Shown: one piece after another, positions 1 to 10,504 of the stretch | Position numbering within the stretch: position 1 is the first letter of the stretch | Layout: each line of letters begins with the position of its first letter | Assembly (NCBI GenBank): GCA_039881045.1 | Contig: JAYWVB010000005.1 | Location: 1-64,000, forward strand | Direction: 5' to 3' | DNA from: Chaetomium olivaceum | Lineage: Eukaryota > Ascomycota > Sordariomycetes > Sordariales > Chaetomiaceae | Length of the DNA stretch: 64,000 nt | The notes under the pieces: generated by a model | Database searches by the model: none | Seen by the model: only the letters and a program-made list of their open reading frames with translations | Told to the model about the DNA's origin: nothing | Translations under genes and position numbers: made by a program

Positions 1-1457
1 CAACACCAACGAGGAGAGACTCTCCTAATCACCATTCGAGCGTCGCTTGAGCGGTCACCGCGCGTAGCTAGTCCACCCTGAGATTGAAGCCGGTGTGTGC
101 TACCGTTCCGAGGCTCGAATAGGAAGGCTATCAAGATTTCTACCCCCTTTGCGCGTTTGACCCGAGTCAGGCCCCGGTCAAGCCTAAACGGAGCGACAAC
201 CGCTTATTCATTCTTGTAGCCGTGTAAGCACCGTGGCTCGGGGAATTTCGACGCACCTCCCCGATAAGCATGCCATCCTGGCTGAGCCCCGGGACGCTCT
301 CAAAATCCCGCGGAAATCGCCAACCTTTCAGCCAGCCTTGCTTCTCGTTCAGCGGGGGGCTACAGATGTTCGAGAACACGAATGCAAAACGTTTCTCTCC
401 CGTGCGAGCTTTGGCGGGGATGCTCACCTCATTAAGCGCCTCGAAGCACTTAAACCACCCAGAAACCATTGATCCTCAACTGCAGCCAACAAAGTTTCTC
501 AGCCCTCTCAGGACCCTTAGTGCCCCTCGAGCGTTCTCTCCGACTGTCACGAGGCGTGCCCGAGTTATCTCCCCTTTCCCACCGCCAGGCAGGCAGGCGG
601 GCGGCCCCGTCCCTCTCCTCACCACTCACCCACTTGCACAGATCACCAGCGGTCACTTTCCAATTTCGACCGCCGGAAGGGACACCCAAACACGCCAGAC
701 CAGGCCAGACCCCAACAAAATGGGCCTGCCGAGCAATGCATGCGCCGACTTGCATAGTGACACTCTTCCAAAAAACAGGTTTTTGCAGCCCGCGACCGCC
801 AGTCGTTTGCGTCGTGGTCTCCCCCTCCCCACCGTGCGCCCGGGTCCAGACCCTTTTTCTCTCGAGCCTTTTCCCTCTTGTAACAATGGACCAGCCTTGT
901 CGAGGTGTGGTGGGCTTGCTGTCTGCCCAATCTATTTGTGGTCGGGGTTTGTGTGAATGTATATTTTGTCCCATCCCGAAAGGATGGGCAGGGCATGAGG
1001 GGGTTGGAGACGTGGGGTGAGTTGAAGGAGTGGGTATGATCCATGGATGTTCTTGATATGGGAGAACGGGGATGTTTTTTTTTTTTTTTTTGCTGGCCTT
1101 GGGACGGGACGGTCAGCGCCGCGCGCATAGTTGGATGCACGGTTACGTTCGAAACCCCTAAATTGGGTATTTGGTAGGTCCAACGTAAGGCGGCGATGGT
1201 GGTGGGTTGGGAGAAACGTAGTATCGCGGATCAACAGGCGGTCTGAAGGCATGACAGCAAGGTAGGCTTCGAAATGTAACAAGTCCCTAAGATTGTCCAT
1301 CGCTGCGGGCTGTCCAACACCCACGTGGGGGTTCTCAGCCCAGCAGATGGGGGTATACGCTGATAATAACTATGCTGAAGTAATGTGACGCCGCAGCGTC
1401 GAAAGATAAACCCGGCCGGGCAGCCTTATGGCCGCCAACCTTGCCTGAGCCAGCCTG
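1..1457. other. Gene-free left end
   Basis: I see no supportable gene here. The open frames on both strands are rich in Pro, Arg, Ser and Thr, overlap one another and resemble no family I know. A run of 18 T lies at 1075-1092. The region may hold the 3' flank of the DUF3984-like gene, which ends at 1458 on the minus strand. Confidence 0.6.
1075..1092. repeat. Poly-T tract (18 nt)
   Basis: Uninterrupted run of 18 T in intergenic DNA. On the minus strand it is poly-A about 370 nt downstream of the DUF3984-like stop codon. Confidence 0.9.
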
Positions 1458-2801
1458 TCACGGAAGAAGGGAGTTCTTGGCCACGTTGAATAACCACACA
1501 ACGTCGGTCAACAACCCGCCCTCCTCTTTCGGAGGCTGCTCGTCCAACGGTACGACGGCGGACTTCTGGAGGTCCCTCAAAATCGCGGCCCGCCTCGCCT
1601 CCCGCTCCCGCTTCTCTTCCTCCCACCACTTGGCGCTGCCCTCGTAGTCTTCCTCCTCCTCGTCCTCCTCCTCTTCCTCCTCCTCCTCATACTCCCTCCC
1701 CGTCATCTTATCCACAATCCACGCCAGCACCCCCCTCTGCTTGGTCAGCTTCCGGATATACTCCTCGTCCGCCGCCAACCTGTCCTCCTCGTCCTGCTCC
1801 TCCACGCCAAACTCGCGCTCCATGTCCAGGTTCAGAAACGTCGCCCCGGCCAGCGGCGTCTGCTCCTCGCTCGACGCCGCCGCCGCCACTTGCCAGAAGT
1901 AGTCCTCCGCCACCTGCGGATCGTCCTCCATCGAAGCCAGCAACTCGGCCCGCCGGATCTCTGCGGGTGTCATCGGCCGCCGGCTGCGGCTGCGGCTCCC
2001 ACTCCCGCCCCCAAAATGGCTCTGCACGGGCGACACCAGCGTTGACCCCAACGCGGACGCGGACGCCGACGCCGAGCCAAAGTAGTCCCTGCTCCCGCGG
2101 CGACTGGCCTGGTTGCTGCGCGCGGCGGCGCGTTCCCAGCGGTTCTGCTGGTGCTTGAGCAAGCGCGCCTCGGCCGTCAGGCCGTCCTCGTCCACGCACG
2201 TGTACTTCTTGCTGTTGTTGGCGTCCACCGCGGCACCGTCGGCGGCAATCTGGTCGGCGTGGTGTTCGGGCAGGCTGGTCATCGAGTTGGCGCGCGACAC
2301 GAGCCACCCCTGCCCCTTGGCGTCGCGGGCCTCCGAGGCGATCACCGCGCCGACGTGGTGCATGAAGTCGGTGTCTGGGAGCAGGCTGTTGTTGCGGGAG
2401 CGTGATGCTGCTGCTGCGCTGCGCGGGGTTTTGATGGAGCGGGCGCGCCAGCTGGGGCTGCTGGCGGCGTGGGTTTGGTTGGAGGCATTGCTGGTGCTGC
2501 TGGACTTGGGGAGTTGGACGGAGGATTTGCTCTTGGTTAGGGCCGCGCGGGCGGGTGAGTACGGGACTGATTGGTCTCGTAGCGGGCGGCGGATCGGTGG
2601 TGGTGGAGAGTGAGAGAGGATGAGGGGAGTCGTGGGTGCGGATCGGCGTTGGATGTAGGATGTATGCGGGCGCGAGAGCGACGTGGTGTCATGCTCTTCG
2701 CGGGGAAATAGGGTGGTTAATGGTGCGAGTGTGAGGTGGTCCGCTGCGGCGCGGTTCTTTCGTCGCAATGACGGAGTCTGTAGATTAGATGTTGGGTCCA
2801 T
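1458..2801 (-). CDS. DUF3984-like fungal protein of unknown function
   Basis: Intronless frame of 447 residues. I start it at the first ATG, 2801 (MDPTSNLQTPSLRR); the frame stays open upstream to about 2957 but without an ATG. Recognisable blocks are a basic N-terminus, a conserved RSAPTTP motif near residue 55, a central block containing SEARDAKGQGWLVSRA (around residues 160-175), Ser/Arg-rich linkers, and an acidic C-terminal stretch of nearly uninterrupted Glu/Asp followed by a short conserved tail. This order matches my recollection of the ascomycete DUF3984 family, for which no biochemical role is established. There is no signal peptide or membrane segment. Length and reading frame look normal, and there is no frameshift. 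The family assignment is from memory of the motif pattern and is moderately sure; the coding status is quite sure. Confidence 0.75.
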   Translation of the reverse strand: MDPTSNLQTPSLRRKNRAAADHLTLAPLTTLFPREEHDTTSLSRPHTSYIQRRSAPTTPLILSHSPPPPIRRPLRDQSVPYSPARAALTKSKSSVQLPKSSSTSNASNQTHAASSPSWRARSIKTPRSAAAASRSRNNSLLPDTDFMHHVGAVIASEARDAKGQGWLVSRANSMTSLPEHHADQIAADGAAVDANNSKKYTCVDEDGLTAEARLLKHQQNRWERAAARSNQASRRGSRDYFGSASASASALGSTLVSPVQSHFGGGSGSRSRSRRPMTPAEIRRAELLASMEDDPQVAEDYFWQVAAAASSEEQTPLAGATFLNLDMEREFGVEEQDEEDRLAADEEYIRKLTKQRGVLAWIVDKMTGREYEEEEEEEEDEEEEDYEGSAKWWEEEKREREARRAAILRDLQKSAVVPLDEQPPKEEGGLLTDVVWLFNVAKNSLLP

Positions 2802-3710
2802 TTCGTTGTGATGGTGAATCGTAGTGTGGGAAATTGTAAGTTGGGTAAGTTGGATGAAAGATTGAGAGTAAAGTTGGGGAATTGGATTTGGATGGGCCCA
2901 CGATGGACGATTAAGTAGACTAAGGTAGTCTAACGTCGGAGCCGAGTACCGATGCAAATGATCAGGACCCAGCTTTGGCCCTCCCCAAGGTCATGGAGAA
3001 CCTAAGGAGGAGAGATGCGAAAGTTGCCTTGCTCCCTTGCAGCTGCACTCAAACCTTGCTGTCAAAATTATTGCTCTCATTGGCTAATTGGCCGATCGGC
3101 AATGCAGCAATTGGACCACCGCCACCGAGATCGAAGGTCTGGCCCACGGCCAAGCTTGTAGTGGGAACTTTTACCGAGGCGAAACCTCGCTGCTTTCTGG
3201 CTTCACCTTTTGTACCCAGTACTTGTCAAGCCACGAAAACACCGTGCACCCAAGCTCTGTCAAGATGAGATGCACATTGGATGGGGCTCAACTCATGAAA
3301 CATGGAGCCAAACCGTCAAACCACCCACCAAGTCAATGACTGCACAGACACCACCTGGTTCTTGTACATCTGATGGGATGAAGCACTCACCAAATACTTG
3401 GTGGTTTTGCACTACCAACTCCAATTAGGTTTACGGGCGGACCTTCCAAGGAATCCCCTTCCATGAAATTTGCACAATAATTTTCTCTTTTTTGCCACTT
3501 TACTTCTCTCAGGTAGTTTCGAGATTTTGCAAGGGATACAGGCGGCTCAGATAGGTAACTGCAGGCTCTCCAAACTCCCCACCAAGCGCCGACAATTCCC
3601 GAAAACGAAGGCAATTTTTAGAGAATGAACTGACCTGCCCACATAATTAGTGCGAGCCAGGTTTGACTCACATACATAATTATAACCGACAAGCCTTCCG
3701 ACCGGTCGAG
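2802..3710. promoter_or_regulatory. Divergent intergenic region, DUF3984-like gene / ELP1
   Basis: About 0.9 kb between two divergently transcribed genes, so it should hold both promoters and 5' leaders. I see no strong motif and no convincing small gene. Confidence 0.4.
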
Positions 3711-6700
3711 ATGCGGAACTTGCGCAACATCGGGCACGGCGTCTTCCGGATCCCGGAGTCATCCTCGGTAACTGCTCTTCCCATTTCAGCTTCTTGCTGG
3801 GATGTTGCTCGGGATGAGGTGATTATCGCATGCGGCCCGACGCCCGGGGATGCCCGTATCGAGCTGCTCCGGGTTGCGAAACATATCCATCACATATCAC
3901 CCGCACAACTGTAAGACTCACTTATTATCTTGTTTATTTTTTGAGTGTATTTTCAGGGCCATAGACTAAAACGTAAAACTACAATGATAGACAATCACAG
4001 AGCATTGCATCATGGGATGCCTTGACTCCAAACGAAAATGGCGAGCCAGATGTCATTGTCGGCATGCACTACTTCAGCGACACTTTGACAACATGTGTCA
4101 TCATGGCTGGTGGTGATATTGTCACCGTTACCGAAGACGAAGAAGGCGTTGCCATTCCCGGCGAGGCCCATGTCGAGATTGTAGGCAGTCTTCTGCCGTC
4201 TATCGCAGCGACCCGCTGGTCCCCGGATGAGGAGCTGTTAGTCGTTGCTACTGGCGATGCCAAGGTGGTGTTCATGAGCCGAAGCTGGCATGTCATTACC
4301 GAGGTAGGGCTCTCCGTCGACGACTTGAAGCTCTCTAAGCACGTCTCCGTCGGATGGGGCAAGAAAGAGACGCAGTTCCAGGGCAGAGGTGCCAAGGCCA
4401 AGGCACTCAGGATCCCACCATTCCTGAGAAGGTGGACGAGGGCACATTGAGCCAGAACGACGACGGCCGCTGCAGTATCAGCTGGCGGGGCGACGGTGCA
4501 TATGTGGCGCTCAACTTCCTCCAAGAAGGCGTGCGTCGTGTCATCCGCGTCTACAACCGTGACGGTGAGTTGGACAGTGTCAGCGAGCCGGTCGATGGCC
4601 TCGACGGGAGTCTGAGCTGGCGGCCTGAGGGCAACCTGATCGCCGGTATCCAGCGCCTCTCTGATCGCGTGGACGTGGCCTTCTTTGAGAGGAACGGATT
4701 GCGGCATGGCCAGTTTACCCTCCGCGCCCCTGCGGATAGTCCTGGCGTGCTGGACAATGTGGCTCTAGAATGGAACTCTGACTCGACAGTCCTTGCTGTG
4801 ATATTGAAAGATCGGGTTCAGTTGTGGACCATGGGCAACTACCATTGGTATTTAAAACAGGAAGTGCTCTGCGGCCATCCGGGCAGCATTGATGCCAAAA
4901 ACCAGAGGCCCCTTTTCTCGTGGCATGTCGAGAAACCGCTTCGGTTTGCAGCAGCGATCGCGGGTAAGTTACACCGTCCTCTATTCTTCCGTAATTCGCG
5001 ACATCTGACAGTTGCCAGGCAAGGTTCTTGTGAATGAATATGCCCTCACAATATCCAGAGGGCCAACCATGGTTCCGCACGACCACGGGGCCGTTGCGGT
5101 TATCGATGGCAAACCATCAAGTTCACGCCTTTCCGAACTTGTAACCCTCCACCCCCTATGTCAATGTGCGAGCTCGAAGTCGAGTCTCCGGTCATCGACG
5201 TGGCATTTTCCGCCGATTGCTCCTCAATGGCTGTTCTTCACCGAGCTGGTGTCAGTTTCTTTACCCTCGAGGCAACAGGTTCCCGCCTCTCCAGCCCGAA
5301 ATTCTTGAATATGGCTGCATTTGGGAGTACGGATCCTCAACTGTATGACGAGTCGTTGCTCCAAGTCGGATTTTCTGGGCCCAGCGAGCTTCAGGTCCTT
5401 CACACGACAGACGACATTGAGTTGTTGCGGTTCGATGTTCGCTCCGAGGAGACAAAGTCATGGCTAAAGACGGATGCAAGCTCCATCGCGACGATAGCAT
5501 CACCCGGCTCTACCTCAATAGAGGGTGTGGTAGCTCAGGATTTGTCTGGCAGGCTCAACAAGATCTCTGGTGGAGAGCAAACCCCTTTACCCGTTCAGTT
5601 TCCCACCTTCCTACCATGGACCAGCTACGTCGTGTATGACGGCGAGCCCCTAGCATTTGGTTTGTCGAGGAACGGACACCTCTATGCAAATTCGCGGCAG
5701 CTTGCGAAGAACTGTACTTCGTTCCTAGTCACAGACAACCACCTCGTCTTCACGACCAGCAATCATTTCGTCAAGTTCGTCCACTTGGCTTCAGAACAAG
5801 GTCAGTAGCTTCCCTCGTCACTGTGGGGGCAATCTCTAACCTTTGTAGACCTCGATGTCCCAGCCGATGATCCCGAGAAGGACGAACGGTGCAGGAGCAT
5901 TGAGCGAGGCGGGCGGCTGGTCACTGCCGTTCCCACCAAGATGGCGTTGATCCTGCAAATGCCGCGAGGCAACCTGGAAACCATCTATCCGCGTGCCATG
6001 GTGCTGGCTGGCATCAGAAGGCTAGTGGAACAAAAGGACTACGGCTCCGCGTTTGCGACATGCCGGACTCAGCGTGTGGATATGAACATCCTGTTCGACC
6101 ATCGCCCCGAGCAGTTCTTGGATAACGTGGGCCTGTTCCTCGATCAGGTGAAAGACTCGGCCAATATCGACCTGTTCTTGTCGTCGCTGAAGTACGTGAA
6201 GGTTCTTTTGATGGCGTCTTAACTAGTGTGCTGACTTATCACAGGGAGGAAGACGTTACGCGGACAATGTACAGGGACACCAAGACCGGCGGTTCGCAAC
6301 CGCCCGACTTCAAGGCCGCCGTCAAGCCGGGAAAGACCAACGTCGTTTGCGAAGCCGTCCTGCAAAAGCTCCAAGCGCATAGGAAGGCCAATCTGCAGAA
6401 CATCATCACGGCGCATGTCTGCAAGAATCCGCCTGCACTTGACGATGGTTTGCTCGTGGTTGCCGAGCTAATGCAGGAGGGCAGCGCCCTGGCAGAACGC
6501 GCTGTTGAGCACATCTGCTTCCTAGCCGACGTCAATCAGCTATATGACCATGCTCTGGGGCTGTACAACCTGGATCTCACTATTCTGGTGGCCCAACAGT
6601 CCCAGCGAGACCCCCGCGAGTACTTGCCGTTCGTGCAGGAACTCCACAAGATGCCAACGCTGAAGAGGCAGTTTACCATCGACGATAAGCTCGAACACTG

Positions 6701-7969
6701 GGAGAAAGCTCTGGACCACCTCAAAGCGCTCAACGACTTCGAAGAGGTCAAGAGCTACATTGTCAAGCACACCCTCTACCAGTACGCCTTGGGCATTTAC
6801 CGTCACGAAGAGCAGCACCACCGCGCCATCACCGACCTCTTTGCCGCGTACCTTAAATCCACCTCCCACTTCAAAGAAGCCGGCCTCGCGTACGAATCAC
6901 TCGACAACTTCGCCGACGCAACAGAGTGCTACCTCAAGGCGGGCGCCACCTGCTGGCGGGAATGCCTCTACGCAGCGCAACAACAAAACCCGCCACTCCC
7001 TCCCGCCAAGCTCTCCGAAATCGCCACCTCCCTCGCCGACGCTCTCCGCGAAGCCAAAGACCACGCCTCGGCCGCCACAATCCACCTCGACTACCTCTCC
7101 TCCGTCCCCCCGCGATCCAGCACCTCTGCAAGGGCTACCTCTTCGCCGACGCCCTGCGGCTCGCCGCCCTGCACAACCGCGCCGACCTGCTCCCCACCGC
7201 CGTCGACACGGGCCTCGCCGAGGCGCTCTCCTCCTCCACCGAGTTCCTCGCCGACTGCAAAGCCCAGCTCGCCGCCCAAGTGCCCCGCATCGCCGAGCTC
7301 CGCCTCAAAGCCCGCGAGGACCCCCTCGCCTTCTACGAGGGCGAAAACCCCTTCGGCGGCCGCACCGCCGACGGCGACACCAACATCCCCGACGACATCT
7401 CCATCGCTGCCTCCTCCCGCCTCGGCGCCGGCACTTCAGCCAGCCTCTTCACCCGCTACACGGGCAAATCCGGCACGGTCGGCACGGTCGGCACGGGCGT
7501 ATCGCGCGCGACGAGCAAGAACCGGCGGCGCGAGGAGAAGAAACGGGCGCGCGGCCGGAAGGGCACCGTCTACGAGGAGGAGTACCTGGTCAACTCGGTG
7601 CGGCGGCTCGTCGAGCGCGTCGAGGCGGCGACGGCCGAGGTGGAGAGGCTTGTTTTTGGGCTGGCGCGGCGCGGGATGGCGGAGCGCGCGAGGGCCGTGG
7701 AGGAGCTGATGGCGGGGGTGTTGGAGGCGTGTAAGCGGGCCGTGGCGGAGGTTTGGCCTGCTACTGGTGCTACTGGTGGTGGGAATGGTATGGGGGAGGT
7801 GGGGGAGGAGGGGGAGCCGACGAGGGATCCGGCGGTGGAGGGGTATCGGCCGGGGGGCGGGGATGGGGTGTTGTTTGATAGTTTGGAGGCGATGAGGGCG
7901 AGGCAGACGCCGCCTGTGGTGGGGGCTTTTGAGAGGCTGTCGTTGTTGGGGAAGGGGAAGTCTGGGTGA
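3711..7969 (+). CDS. ELP1: Elongator complex subunit 1 (Elp1/IKI3), with three single-base frame breaks
   Basis: Scaffold subunit of Elongator, the cytosolic complex that installs mcm5/ncm5 side chains on wobble uridine of tRNAs. The N-terminus MRNLRNI and the block VGWGKKETQF are Elp1 hallmarks; the first two-thirds are WD40 propellers, followed by TPR-like helices and a conserved basic, tRNA-binding-type segment near 7500-7560. Exons: 3711-3910, 4003-4963, 5019-5800, 5849-6191, 6245-7969, all with GT-AG borders. The conserved protein can be read only if one base is added at 4409-4411 (GG run), 5111-5113 (AAA run) and 7106-7111 (C6 run). With those additions the length is 1337 residues, as expected for the family. 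As written, each break leads quickly to a stop. Elp1 is usually single-copy and broadly conserved, so base-calling error is more likely than a true pseudogene, but the sequence alone cannot decide. Confidence 0.93.
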
Positions 7970-8333
7970 TGCCTGATGATGGGTTGGTTGGGTTTGGTTG
8001 ATGTGATGGGTAGGCAGGCTGGTGTGATGGGGTAGGGCATTTTGGGTGAGGTAAAAGCGTTGTTTAGCTATTTGGTAGGGGAAATAAAAGGGGGTTGTCA
8101 TGTCAACGGATGTTAAGTCCATGGAGACGACACTAAGAGTAGGGGTTGAGTGAGGGAAATTCATTACTTGAGTACAACACCTTCTTGACTGCTATGAATC
8201 GAGGTTTCCTATATATTACCCAACGGGTCAACCTACACCTAACGGTAACAACTCGACGACTCCTCTCGACGCCTCCCCACAACGCCTGGCTCGATCCTAA
8301 TCCAATCATCCATCACACCACCCATCCCACCCC
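7970..8333. other. Convergent 3' gap between ELP1 and the Hsp70-like gene
   Basis: 364 bp between two stop codons facing each other. It probably carries both 3' UTRs and poly(A) sites. I see no gene. Confidence 0.5.
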
Positions 8334-10504
8334 TCAATGAAACTCCGCATCCACCCTCCCATACCTAACCCCATCCACCTTCAACTCAAATCCTAGTCCC
8401 GCACTATCCACAATCATCTCCAGCGTAAAATCGAGGTTATCGAACTCCACACCACGGGTCGTCGTCAAGCGGGTGAAGAGGGAGCGGGGCACGGCGCTGA
8501 GGTCGGTGGTGAGGGTGCAGACGTGCACGAGGTCGCGGCTGGAGACCTGGGGCGGCTCGTCGGCCTCGCAGGCGATCAGGTCGTCAGTGACGACGAGCGA
8601 CTGGCCCGAGCGGAAGTTGCGCGTGTAGTGAAAGGCGATGGGCTGGAGGGGAGATATCGCCTCGCCCTGGAAGGGTTGTTAGTATTGGATGATGGTGGAG
8701 GTTGAGAGGGATTTGAGGGAAGAGTTTGTAAGAACTCACCTTAGCAATATGCCACTGCATCCGGTCGGAAACCATCCAACGCTCCCACAGGGTGACCAGT
8801 ACCGCTCGGAAACCGGGTGCTTGGCTTCATCGTAGATGGTGGCGTACGACGTGCCGTAGTGCATTCGGGATTTGCGGGATATCACCATGTTGCCCTCGAG
8901 ACCGCGCAATACGGCGCCACGCACGACGGCGGTCCAGGCGTAGACGGGCTGCATCACCTCGATCGAGGGGTGCTCCGTGAGGTCAACGTTGGGGTTGGAG
9001 TTGGTGGGTATCTTGGTGTAGGGTGGCGGCGCGGCGCTGGTGAAATGGTCTTTGAGCCGGTGGTAGAGGTAGTCGCTCTGGCCGAAGCCGCCGACTAGGA
9101 TGATGCCCGAGACGACGCCACCCTTGGCGCGGAGGGTGTCGACCTGGCCCTGGACGAGCTCGCAGACTTCCTTGACGACGGGGTCGAATATGTCCTTGAT
9201 TTGTTCTGCTGTCATGACGAGGAAGCCCGAGTCGAGGCCGGCTTCTTCGTCGTCGGGGAGACCGGGGAAGCTAGACGGCCATGATCAGTCAGGGGTCCAC
9301 ACGAAATCACTGGGGAATCCCTTACGGAACATTTACTTCCTGGTGCTCGTCCTCGTTGAAGTTGCGCTTGACAAACTCCTCAAAGTACCGGAGCCCCATC
9401 TGCCATGTCTTGCCCTTTTTCGTCTTCATCTCATCAAACCGACGCTGGCCGATGCGGTTCTTCACGTGCTCCTCGAAGCGGTAGTTAAGGAAAGCACTTC
9501 CACAAAGCCCGCCCGTCCCGACCGCCGACTCCTCTACGCGAATCGGCTTCAACGAGACGATTTTGTAAGCAATTAGACTATTCACTCGTCAGTACGTTGG
9601 CATGTTGCTCTAGCCCATCCAGGGGTCATTCTCACTCGACAGTGCCCCCGCCACCATCACAGACGATGAAGTTGTCCCCGATCTTGAGGTGATTCGGTTG
9701 TATCGCCTTCAGGGTGTAGACAGCGGCCGCCTCGGGCTCGCTGATCATCTGAATCTGTGACTGCGACCCCATGCCGGCCCTCTCGGCGGCTTGGAGTGTT
9801 GTGTTTTTGGCGGCATCCGACCACACGGCGGGACACGTCAACACAAAGTCGACCTTGGTCGAAGCCATGAAGGACTCGCCGTATCGGCGGCGGAGGGTGT
9901 CCATGGTGTGCTTGTATATTTGCGTTAGGTAATCGCTCACGGCATCAATGACCGTTTTATTGTACCGCTTGAGCTGGGCGGCCGTCTCCAGGGGGCTGAC
10001 ATAGAAAGGCAACTTCTGCGAGCGGTCAAGAAACAGCTTGATACACCGGAGGCGCGACTCCTCGGGCCGGAACTGGAAGCCCCATTTTACCGTGGGTGCG
10101 GTCCCGGGGGGTGCGTTGGCTGGGAGGTCATAGGAGATTTCGGTCGGCACCTTGTCCGAGGTGATACCATTGCCGCCCGGCCATGTCTTGATGATTTCGA
10201 CGTCGTCCGGTGTCCCAGTGTAAACAGCAGCAACCCTGATGTTGTGTTAGCCGACCAGCCCCTGAACTGAGACACGGAACGGGCGTGTAAGTGAAGTGGA
10301 GCAGCCGAGCACTCACCCGGAGAAGGTAGTCCCGAAGTCGACGCCGACGATAAGCCGGTCGTTGATGGATGGGGGCTCCAAGGCTAGCTCTCTAAGCCCA
10401 CTGCCGGGAGTCCCAGGAGATGTTGCCGAGTTGTTTGTGAAGTAGTCCCTGCTCTTGCGGTTCCTCTGGCTCGGAGACGAGTGTAGGGGCAGGGAGATGC
10501 TCAT
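8334..10504 (-). CDS. Hsp70-family (actin-like ATPase fold) protein, Hsp12A-like type, one frame break
   Basis: Five exons: 10504-10317, 10235-9636, 9577-9326, 9270-8740, 8666-8334. The predicted product of about 634 residues has the three nucleotide-binding motifs of the actin/Hsp70 fold: GVDFGTTFSG (residues 54-63), CDGGGGTVDL across the exon 2/3 junction (around 256-265) and LVGGFGQSD (around 403-411). The N-terminal 50 residues are Ser/Pro-rich and probably disordered. The C-terminal part lacks a recognisable Hsp70 substrate-binding domain, so this belongs with the divergent fungal Hsp70/Hsp12A-like proteins rather than classical chaperones; the client or role is unknown. In exon 4 the frame fails at 8790-8792 (a CCC run on the coding strand). 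Adding one base restores a conserved continuation containing LWERWMVSDRMQW and the last exon. Gene calling will otherwise truncate it near residue 507. Confidence 0.85.

Noticed and set aside
270..956. 228-codon open frame at the left end, plus strand
   Set aside because: Overlaps equally long frames on the other strand, is Pro/Arg/Ser-rich throughout and shows no motif or splice context.
4341..4410. A 70-nt intron to explain the first ELP1 break
   Set aside because: It would remove the family-defining VGWGKKETQF block and has a poor donor.
7436..8164. 242-codon antisense frame over the end of ELP1
   Set aside because: A shadow of the GC-rich coding strand; its sequence is a low-complexity His/Pro/Arg series.
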